Part shown: positions 58,178 to 64,000 of the stretch, piece after piece
Numbering within the stretch: position 1 is the stretch's first letter
How the letters are laid out: each line of letters begins with the position of its first letter
Assembly (NCBI GenBank): GCA_905234265.1
Contig: CAJOHJ010000012.1
Coordinates: 1 to 64,000, forward strand
Reading direction: 5' to 3'
DNA length: 64,000 nucleotides
From: an uncultured Prevotella sp.
GTDB taxonomy: Bacteria > Bacteroidota > Bacteroidia > Bacteroidales > Bacteroidaceae
The notes under the pieces: generated by a model
The model's database searches: none
Seen by the model: only the letters and a program-made list of their open reading frames with translations
What the model was told of the DNA's origin: nothing
Position numbers and translations under genes: made by a program

Positions 58178-59493
58178 CGACACTAATCATAGGACTCATA
58201 GTAACAATGGTCTTCTCGGCCTTCTTCTCAGGCATGGAGATTGCCTTTGTCTCAAGCAACAGGCTGAGGGCTGAGATGGACCGCGAGCAGGGTGGGCTTA
58301 TCCAGCGTGCCATAGGGCTTTTCTACCGCCACCCCAACAACTTCATTTCCACGATGCTCGTGGGCAACAACATTGCGCTGGTAGTCTACGGCGTCTTGTT
58401 TGCCAAGATTTTCGATGACACGCTGTTCCGCGGCATTGACAGCGACGGCCTGCGCGTGCTTGCCGACACGCTGCTGTCGACGCTGGTGGTGCTGTTCACC
58501 GGCGAGTTTCTGCCGAAGACCATCTTCAAGTCAAATCCCAACGGTCTGCTGAAGTTTTTCGCCCTTCCAGCCTACATTTGCTACATAGTGCTTTACCCCA
58601 TTTCGCGCTTTGCGACGCTGCTGTCGCGCGGACTGCTGCGGCTGGTGGGCATACGCATGCCGGTGGAAACCGAGGAGAAGGCATTCTCGAAGGTCGACCT
58701 CGACTATCTTGTGCAGTCGAGCATTGACAACGCTGCCGACGCCGGCCAGATAGACGAGGAAGTGCGCATCTTCCACAATGCCCTCGACTTTGCCGACACG
58801 AAGGTGCGCGACTGCATGGTGCCGCGCACGGAGATTGACGCCGTCGACATAGCCACCTGCACGATAGAGGAGCTGAAGTCGAAGTTCATAGAGAGCGGCC
58901 ACTCCAAGCTGGTGGTGTTCCGCGACGACATAGACCACATCATAGGCTACATCCACTCTTCCGACCTGTTCCGCATAAACGGGGAAAACAGGAATGTAAG
59001 TGAAAAAGCAAATTCTTCACTTTTCACTATTCACTCTACCCTCGTCCGCGACATGCCCTACGTCCCCGAGACGATGGCCGCGCGCAAGCTCATGCAGATT
59101 TTCCTCGTCCAGAAGAAGTCGCTCGCCGTAGTCATCGACGAGTTCGGCGGCACCAGCGGCATCGTGTCGCTGGAAGACATCGTGGAGGAAATCACCGGCG
59201 ACATAGAGGACGAACACGACAACCAGAAATACGTTGCCAAGCAGATAGGCGACGGCGAGTACATGCTGTCGGCGCGCTTAGAGATAGGCAAGGTGAACGA
59301 GATGTTCGGCATCAGCCTGCCAGAAAGCGACGACTACATGACCGTCGGCGGTCTGATACTGCACGTCTACCAGTCGTTCCCCAAGCTGAACGAAGTCGTA
59401 GAGACAGGCCCCTTCCAGTTCAAGATTATCAAGAATACGATGACGAAAATAGAACTCGTAAGGCTAAAAATTAACGAAAAGCAGGAAAGATAA
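58174..59493 (+). CDS. CNNM/CorC-HlyC family transporter-associated protein
   Basis: The 439-residue protein has an N-terminal DUF21/CNNM domain with membrane helices (LIIGLIVTMVFSAFFSGMEIAF, GEFLPKTIFKSNPNG), two CBS domains (VRDCMVPRTEIDAVDI, LAVVIDEFGGTSGIVSLEDI) and a C-terminal CorC_HlyC domain. Gliding-type GldE is a relative. Ion efflux, perhaps Mg/Co, is the usual assignment. Within the CBS linker NVSEKANSSLFTIHSTL is encoded by heptad repeats. It overlaps lptC by four bases. Confidence 0.9.
   Translation: MTTLIIGLIVTMVFSAFFSGMEIAFVSSNRLRAEMDREQGGLIQRAIGLFYRHPNNFISTMLVGNNIALVVYGVLFAKIFDDTLFRGIDSDGLRVLADTLLSTLVVLFTGEFLPKTIFKSNPNGLLKFFALPAYICYIVLYPISRFATLLSRGLLRLVGIRMPVETEEKAFSKVDLDYLVQSSIDNAADAGQIDEEVRIFHNALDFADTKVRDCMVPRTEIDAVDIATCTIEELKSKFIESGHSKLVVFRDDIDHIIGYIHSSDLFRINGENRNVSEKANSSLFTIHSTLVRDMPYVPETMAARKLMQIFLVQKKSLAVVIDEFGGTSGIVSLEDIVEEITGDIEDEHDNQKYVAKQIGDGEYMLSARLEIGKVNEMFGISLPESDDYMTVGGLILHVYQSFPKLNEVVETGPFQFKIIKNTMTKIELVRLKINEKQER
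58998..59036 (+). repeat. Heptad array inside the CorC-like gene
   Basis: TTCACTT, TTCACTA and TTCACTC (59016-59036) follow an inverted AGTGAAAA (58999-59006) that pairs with TTTTCACT (59021-59028). Same heptamer as after amtB. Read in frame. Confidence 0.82.
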
Positions 59494-59534
59494 CTTAATA
59501 ATTCATAATTTGTAATCCTTAATTCATAATTATA
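59494..59534 (+). repeat. TAATTCA heptad array after the CorC-like gene
   Basis: TAATTCA, TAATTTG, TAATCCT, TAATTCA, TAATTA, starting within ten bases of the TAA stop codon. It lies in the gap before the PpiD-like gene. Confidence 0.82.
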
Positions 59535-59537
59535 TTG

Positions 59538-59545
59538 TAATTTTG
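59538..59545 (+). promoter_or_regulatory. -7 element of the PpiD-like gene
   Basis: TAATTTTG, 52 bases before the ATG at 59598, just downstream of the heptad array. No -33 partner at exact spacing. Confidence 0.5.
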
Positions 59546-59597
59546 CGACTTGTAATTGAAAAATATTAACAAAAAATAAAACAACAAAGCTAAGAAA

Positions 59598-61742
59598 ATG
59601 GCAGCAATAGGAAAAATCAGAAGCTGGGGGCCAGTACTCGCCACAGTAATCGGCCTGGCACTCTTCGCATTCATTGCCGAAGAGATGTTCCGGTCGTGCG
59701 AGGCCACCAGCAACGAGCGCCGTCAGCAAGTCGGCGAAGTGTTAGGCAAGAAGATTTCCGTCCAGGAATTCCAGGGCCTTGTAGACGAGTATCAGGAAGT
59801 CCTGAAGATGACTCAGGGCCGCGACAATTTCTCCGACGAGGAGCTCAACCAGGTGAAAGACCAGGTCTGGCAGACCTTCGTCCAGAACACCATCATTGAG
59901 ACCGAGGCCAGCAAGCTTGGTCTGACCGTCACCGACGAGGAGCTTCAGAACATCCTCAAGGCCGGCACCAACCCGATGCTCAGCCAGACTCCGTTCGTCA
60001 ATCAGGAGACAGGCCGCTTCGACGTCACCCAGCTCACCAAGTTCCTTGCCGACTACAAGAAGATGCAGCAGCAGGGCGGCGACGCACAGGTGGCCGAGCA
60101 GTACACACGCATCTACAACTACTGGAAGTTCATCGAGAAGAACATCCGCCAGGGCCTGCTCGCCAACAAGTACCAGTCGCTGCTTGCGCAGTGCCTGCTC
60201 TCCAACCCCGTGTCGGCCAAGATGGCCTTCGACGACCAGAACCAGGAGAGCGACATCGTGCTGGCTGCCATTCCCTACACAACCATCAAGGACACGGAAG
60301 TGCAGGTTAGCGACGCCGACCTCCGTGCAAAGTACAATGAGCAGAAAGAGCAGTACCGCCAGTGGGTTGAGAGCCGCGACATCAAGTACGTCGACTTCCA
60401 GGTTGTTGCCAGCGCCGCCGACCGTGCCGCCCTGCAGAAGACCATGCAGGAGGCCCGCCAGCAGCTGGAGAGCGGCGTAGTGCCTGCCGAGGTGGTGCGC
60501 AAGGCTCAGTCGCAGACGCCATACACCGGCCTCTACGTCACCCGTGGCGCCCTGTCCTCCGACATAGTCGCTAAGGTTGACAGCATGCAGGTTGGACAGG
60601 TGTCGGCCGTCTTCGAGACCACACGCGACAACACGCTCAACGTCGTCAAGCTGATGGGCAGGCAGCAGATGCCTGACTCCGTGGAGTACCGCCAGATACA
60701 GGTTGGCGGAGTCGACCTCGACGACGCCCACAAGCGCGCCGACAGCATCTACACAGCCCTTAAGGGTGGCGCCGACTTCGAGGCCATTGCCAAGGTCTAC
60801 GGCCAGACAGGCGAGAAGATGTGGATGACATCCGCCATGTATGAGCGCTCACAGACCATCGACGCCGACACTCGCGAGTACATCACCGCACTGACTACCC
60901 TTGCCGACGGAGGCCTGCAGAACATAGCCTTCACGCAGGGCAACATCATCGTCCAGGTGACTGGCCGCCGCCACGTGGTCAGCAAGTACGACGTAGCCGT
61001 CGTTAAGCACACCATCGACTTCTCCAAGGACACCTACTCGCAGGCTTACAACAAGTTCAGCCAGTATGTCAGCGAGAACAAGACCCTCGAGCAGCTGGAG
61101 CAGAACGCCCAGAAGTTCGGCTTCCGCGTTCAGGAGCGCACCGACCTCTACAGCTCAGAGCATAACGTTGCCGGTCTGCGCAGCACGCGCGATGCCATGA
61201 AGTGGATTTTCGACGCCAAGGCAGGCGACGTGTCGCCGCTCTATGAGTGCGGCAACAACGACCACCTGCTCGTCATAGCCCTCACCGCCGTTCATCCTGA
61301 GGGCTTCCGCGGCCAGAAGGACGTTGAGGAAATGCTCCGTCAGGAGGTAATCCGCGACAAGAAGTTCGAGGCCGCCGCCGCCAAGCTCGCCGGAGTCGCC
61401 GACATGGCAGCTGCCAAGGCCAAGGGAGCCGTAGTCGACAGCGTCCATCAGGTTACGTTCTCTGCCCCTGTCTTCGTGCAGGCCGTAGGTGCCAGCGAGC
61501 CAGCTCTTAGCGGCGTCGTGGCAGGTCTGAAGGCCGGACAGAAGAGCCAGCAGCCCATCCGCGGCAATGCCGCCGCCTATCTGGTGCAGGTTGTCAGCAA
61601 GAAAGACCGCGAGGGTGCCAAGTTCGACGAGAAGGCTCAGACAGAGGCCCTGCAGCAGCGCGCCTACCAGGCCGCCAGCCGCTTCATGAACGAGCTTTAC
61701 CAGCAGGCAGGCGTCGTGGACAACCGCTACCTCTTCTTCTAA
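59598..61742 (+). CDS. Membrane-anchored peptidyl-prolyl isomerase, PpiD-like
   Basis: The 714-residue periplasmic chaperone has one N-terminal membrane helix (VLATVIGLALFAFIAEEMF) without a cleavage site. A SurA_N-like region (VGEVLGKKISVQEFQGLVDEY) and a parvulin-like section including VEYRQIQVGGVDLDDAHKRA follow, with a second parvulin-like part later (KDTYSQAYNKFSQYV). It helps outer-membrane proteins fold after Sec export. Monocistronic or last in the envelope group. Locus E of the palindromic mosaic follows its stop. Confidence 0.92.
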   Translation: MAAIGKIRSWGPVLATVIGLALFAFIAEEMFRSCEATSNERRQQVGEVLGKKISVQEFQGLVDEYQEVLKMTQGRDNFSDEELNQVKDQVWQTFVQNTIIETEASKLGLTVTDEELQNILKAGTNPMLSQTPFVNQETGRFDVTQLTKFLADYKKMQQQGGDAQVAEQYTRIYNYWKFIEKNIRQGLLANKYQSLLAQCLLSNPVSAKMAFDDQNQESDIVLAAIPYTTIKDTEVQVSDADLRAKYNEQKEQYRQWVESRDIKYVDFQVVASAADRAALQKTMQEARQQLESGVVPAEVVRKAQSQTPYTGLYVTRGALSSDIVAKVDSMQVGQVSAVFETTRDNTLNVVKLMGRQQMPDSVEYRQIQVGGVDLDDAHKRADSIYTALKGGADFEAIAKVYGQTGEKMWMTSAMYERSQTIDADTREYITALTTLADGGLQNIAFTQGNIIVQVTGRRHVVSKYDVAVVKHTIDFSKDTYSQAYNKFSQYVSENKTLEQLEQNAQKFGFRVQERTDLYSSEHNVAGLRSTRDAMKWIFDAKAGDVSPLYECGNNDHLLVIALTAVHPEGFRGQKDVEEMLRQEVIRDKKFEAAAAKLAGVADMAAAKAKGAVVDSVHQVTFSAPVFVQAVGASEPALSGVVAGLKAGQKSQQPIRGNAAAYLVQVVSKKDREGAKFDEKAQTEALQQRAYQAASRFMNELYQQAGVVDNRYLFF

Positions 61743-61781
61743 GCCGCCGACAGCAAGCCGACAGGCAACACAGCATACTAT

Positions 61782-61884
61782 CCCTGCGAGTTACCGAAAT
61801 ATCTCGCAGGGATATTTTTTTATCTCTGCGAGTTACGAAAATATCTTACGGAGATAATTTTTTATCTCTGCATGTTACGGATAA
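61782..61884. repeat. ATCTC/GAGAT palindromic mosaic, locus E
   Basis: CCTGCGAGTTACCGAAATATCTCG and variants, with CTGCGAGTTACGAAAATATC and CTGCATGTTACGG copies joined by TTATCTC and GAGATAA blocks. It lies between convergent ppiD-like and TSCPD genes. Confidence 0.85.
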
Positions 61885-61956
61885 CTTTATTCGTAAAACT
61901 TCAGTTCTTTTTTTGTTGCCTACTTCCCAGAAGGCAGCCCATAGAGGGGTAGAGGG

Positions 61957-62232
61957 TTATTCCTCCACAAGCGGAGCATTCTGCAGCTGCAGCAGTGCCT
62001 TGCTGAGCTGGTCGGGGCATGACGTTGGGCGGCTGCCGCAGCGGATGTCCTGCAGGCGGCCGACGACGTCGCCGATGCGCTGCCCTTCGACGAGGCGGCT
62101 GACGCCCTGAAGGTTGCCGTTGCAGCCTCCGACGAAGAATACCTGGCGGATGATGTCGTTCTCGTCGGCCGTAATGTCTATCAGTCGCGAGCATGTGCCT
62201 TGTGTGGCGTACTGGATGTGCTTGGTCTTCAT
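61957..62232 (-). CDS. TSCPD domain protein, TIGR03905 family
   Basis: The true gene is the last 91 codons of a longer open frame, starting at ATG 62232 (MKTKHIQYATQGTCSRLID). Four cysteines lie in GTCSRL, VGGCNGN and IRCGSRPTSCPDQL, the last being the TSCPD motif. The family is related to the C-terminal part of some ribonucleotide reductases. Function not established. An out-of-frame ATGAAGACAAAAAC duplicate of the start lies just upstream. It follows trmD on the same strand after a heptad array. Confidence 0.85.
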   Translation of the reverse strand: MKTKHIQYATQGTCSRLIDITADENDIIRQVFFVGGCNGNLQGVSRLVEGQRIGDVVGRLQDIRCGSRPTSCPDQLSKALLQLQNAPLVEE

Positions 62233-62253
62233 GTTTTTGTCTTCATGTTTTGG

Positions 62254-62281
62254 GTGTAGAATGTAGAGTGTACTCAACACT
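62254..62281 (-). repeat. Four-unit heptad array spanning the trmD stop codon
   Basis: GTGTAGA, ATGTAGA, GTGTACT, CAACACT (28 bases). The trmD TGA stop (62274-62276) is inside the array. The units match those at the CarA-CarB junction. Confidence 0.88.
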
Positions 62282-62951
62282 TTAAAAGGTCTGGCCTGAG
62301 GCGGCGTGTGCGCTCGAGGGCCTGCTCCAGTTCCCAGTTGCGTATCTTGGCCTCGTTGCCGCTGAGCAGCACGTCGGGGACACGCCAGCCGCGGTAGTCG
62401 GCCGGACGGGTGTAGATGGGGGCTGCCAGCAGGTTGTCCTGGAAGCAGTCGGAGAGTGCCGACTGCTCGTCGCCGATGACGCCGGGGACTACGCGCACCA
62501 CTGCGTCGGCTATCATGGCTGCCACCAGCTCGCCGCCGGTAAGCACGAAGTCGCCGATGCTGATCTCGCGTGTGATGAGGTGGTCGCGGATGCGCTGGTC
62601 GATACCCTTGTAGTGGCCGCAGAGCAGGATGATGTTCTGCATGAGCGACAGCTCGTTGGCCACGTGCTGGTCGAAGCGCTGGCCGTCGGGGGAGGTGAAG
62701 ATTACTTCGTCGTAGTGGCGCTGGGCCTTGAGGGCGGTGATGCAGCGGTCTATAGGCTCGCACTGCATGACCATGCCTGCGGAGCCGCCGTAGGGGTAGT
62801 CGTCGACGCGCCGCCACTTGTCGAGCGTGTAGTCGCGCAGGTTGTGCAGGCATATCTCGGCCAGTCCTTTTTTCTGGGCGCGGGCCAGTATGCTTTCGTT
62901 GACGAAGCCCTCAAGCATTTCGGGCAGTACGGTTATGATGTCTATTCGCAT
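62274..62951 (-). CDS. trmD: tRNA (guanine-37-N1)-methyltransferase
   Basis: TrmD makes m1G37 in tRNA to prevent frameshifting. The 225-residue SPOUT enzyme starts [17 protein letters not shown], and has [14 protein letters not shown], the knot-forming [17 protein letters not shown], and the [23 protein letters not shown]-binding loop. The ATG start adjoins the last repeat unit of the array that fills the gap to the patatin gene. Normal size for the family. Confidence 0.97.
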   Translation of the reverse strand: MRIDIITVLPEMLEGFVNESILARAQKKGLAEICLHNLRDYTLDKWRRVDDYPYGGSAGMVMQCEPIDRCITALKAQRHYDEVIFTSPDGQRFDQHVANELSLMQNIILLCGHYKGIDQRIRDHLITREISIGDFVLTGGELVAAMIADAVVRVVPGVIGDEQSALSDCFQDNLLAAPIYTRPADYRGWRVPDVLLSGNEAKIRNWELEQALERTRRLRPDLLKC

Positions 62952-62993
62952 GGGTGATGGGTGATGGGTAATGGGTGATGGGTGATGGGTGTT
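62952..62993 (-). repeat. Six-unit heptad array filling the patatin-trmD gap exactly
   Basis: GGGTGAT, GGGTGAT, GGGTAAT, GGGTGAT, GGGTGAT, GGGTGTT: 42 bases that are exactly the spacer between the patatin stop codon (62994-62996) and the trmD start codon (62949-62951). Confidence 0.95.
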
Positions 62994-63839
62994 CTATTTA
63001 TAAAATTCAATGATACGGTCGATGTGCTTTTCGCCGGCCTGGCGGCCAAGCTGGTAGACGTGCTGCATCTGCTGTGGGTCGTGGCTGATGTGGCCTATGG
63101 GTATCTTTTCTTCGGGGCGCAGCACGAGGCAGCGGCCTTCGCGCTCGGCCTCGGCGACGTAGTCCAGCTGGCGGTTGTACATCAGGTGGCGGGCGTCGAG
63201 GGCTCTGACCATCTCGGGATGCTTCCGCAGCGACAGGCGCAGCAGCGGCATCAGGCGGTTGTGGGCCTTGCGGTAGCCGGGGGGCTGCGTAAGCACTACT
63301 ACGTTGCGCGTGTATCCCCGGCGTTCGAAGTATTCCAGCGGTATGGAGTCGCTGACGCCTCCGTCGAGCAGTCGGTGGCCGCCGACTTCGACTATGCGCG
63401 ACACCAGGGGCATGGAGGCTGAGGCGCGCAGCCACTCCAGCGTCTCGCGGCTTACGGTCTCCAGCGGCTTGTAGACGGCCTGCCCGGTGTCGACGTCGGT
63501 GCAGACGACGACGAAATCCATGGGGTTCTTGCGGAAGGCCTCGGCATCGAAGATGTCGTACTGGCGCGGCACTATGTGATAGTCGAATTCGGCGTTGTAG
63601 TAGTCGCCGCTGGTGAGCAGCGAGCGCAGGCCGCTGTAGCGTGGGTCTTTGGCAAAGCGCATGTTGTAGCGTATGGCGCGCCCGGGCTGCCTTGACTTGT
63701 AGTTGCAGCCGAAGGCCGCTCCTGCCGAGACGCCCACCAGCCCGTCGGGCCACACGCCGTGTTCCATCATCACGTCGGTGACGCCTGCCGACCATAGGCC
63801 GCGCATTGCTCCGCCTTCAAGCACCAGTCCGTTCTTCAT
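62994..63839 (-). CDS. Patatin-like phospholipase family protein
   Basis: The 281-residue protein has the patatin oxyanion motif GLVLEGGAMRGLWSAGV, the nucleophile Ser in GLVGVSAGAAFG, and a DGGVSDSIPLEYF dyad aspartate. It resembles the YjjU family of acyl hydrolases. A lipid substrate is likely but not identified. It lies between the uvrB end and trmD on the same strand, with heptad arrays on both sides. Confidence 0.93.
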   Translation of the reverse strand: MKNGLVLEGGAMRGLWSAGVTDVMMEHGVWPDGLVGVSAGAAFGCNYKSRQPGRAIRYNMRFAKDPRYSGLRSLLTSGDYYNAEFDYHIVPRQYDIFDAEAFRKNPMDFVVVCTDVDTGQAVYKPLETVSRETLEWLRASASMPLVSRIVEVGGHRLLDGGVSDSIPLEYFERRGYTRNVVVLTQPPGYRKAHNRLMPLLRLSLRKHPEMVRALDARHLMYNRQLDYVAEAEREGRCLVLRPEEKIPIGHISHDPQQMQHVYQLGRQAGEKHIDRIIEFYK

Positions 63840-63846
63840 ATTCTTT

Positions 63847-63930
63847 CAATTTTCAATTTTCAATTTTCAACTCTCAACTTTCAACTCTCAACTTTCAACT
63901 TTCAACTCTCAACTTTCAACTCTCAATTCT
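63847..63930 (-). repeat. Twelve-unit heptad array at the uvrB end
   Basis: Twelve perfect-length units: three CAATTTT, then CAACTCT and CAACTTT in mixed order, and CAATTCT (84 bases). It starts 8 bases from the patatin ATG and covers the uvrB stop codon. Longest array in the window. Confidence 0.97.
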
Positions 63931-64000
63931 TCAATTCCAGTTCCTGCTGCAGTCTGACGATTTCGTCGCGATACTGTGCGGCCTGTATGAAGTCGAAATT
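63923..64000 (-). CDS. uvrB: Excinuclease ABC subunit B, C-terminal end (partial)
   Basis: The last 25 codons before a TGA stop read NFDFIQAAQYRDEIVRLQ followed by QELELKN. This matches the C-terminal UVR helix-turn-helix of UvrB, which contacts UvrC. The rest lies beyond the window. UvrC also has a UVR motif, but internally, so UvrB fits best. The stop codon and the final two residues fall in the heptad array. Confidence 0.8.
   Translation of the reverse strand, partial: NFDFIQAAQYRDEIVRLQQELELKN

Noticed and set aside
62274..62853. Long 298-codon frame over trmD ending in the TSCPD protein
   Set aside because: Only the last 91 codons match a protein family. The rest is Arg/His/Pro-rich antiframe of trmD.

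Overview
The window looks like a chromosomal segment of a Bacteroidales bacterium, most likely from the Prevotella group. The reasons are the many -7 elements of the form TAnnTTTG (several with TTTG 19-20 bases upstream), a type III glutamine synthetase, an Lnb-type lipoprotein acyltransferase, a large SecA, PpiD-, LptC- and CorC-like envelope genes, and LL-diaminopimelate aminotransferase. No rRNA, prophage, integrase, transposase or CRISPR array was seen. One tRNA (Asp, GTC) is present. Both ends cut through genes: mfd on the left and uvrB on the right.

Layout. 1-4 kb: mfd and an orphan LuxR-type response regulator. 4-11.7 kb: a nine-gene minus-strand operon for sulfur transfer. It encodes a ThiS-like carrier with a C-terminal tail, a ThiF/MoeB-like activating enzyme, a JAMM protease, cysteine synthase, DsrE-like and TusA-like proteins, a family 2 encapsulin shell with an inserted cyclic-nucleotide-binding-like domain, a cysteine desulfurase with a long N-terminal extension (the expected cargo), and a MetY-like sulfhydrylase. 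12-28 kb: hsp20, an outer-membrane protein, then nitrogen assimilation (glnN, porin, amtB, glnK), lysine/peptidoglycan precursors (dapL, dapF) and glutamate synthase (gltD, gltB). 28-36 kb: pyrG, purF, a carA-carB fusion that lacks the second half of CarB, and asnB, all of them glutamine amidotransferases that use the product of the nitrogen cluster. 36-48 kb: kdgK, a TrpB2-like gene, htpG, a radical-SAM DNA-repair pair, a sialidase-like protein, tRNA-Asp, an alcohol dehydrogenase, and a glycosyltransferase with a flippase. 48-64 kb: secA, an XRE regulator, holA, lnb, a FadL-like protein, lptC, corC-like, ppiD-like, a TSCPD protein, trmD, a patatin and the uvrB end.

Three things stand out. 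(1) The sulfur operon joins protein-thiocarboxylate chemistry (HcyS/HcyD/HcyF/MetY or CysO/Mec type) to an encapsulin-enclosed cysteine desulfurase. (2) Short tandem arrays with a 7-base period, each with its own heptamer, begin at or just beyond the stop codon of many genes that are followed by a co-directional gene. Related arrays are read through in frame inside mfd, gltD, purF, carA, htpG and a corC-like gene, and at the carA-carB junction. Two further element families (an asnB/gltB hairpin element and an intergenic ATCTC/GAGAT palindromic mosaic at five loci) share the space. (3) hsp20 and htpG are each preceded by a full -24/-12 sigma-54 match, suggesting RpoN control of chaperones in a phylum that generally lacks sigma-32.

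All calls are from reading the sequence. Homology, structure and expression were not tested.
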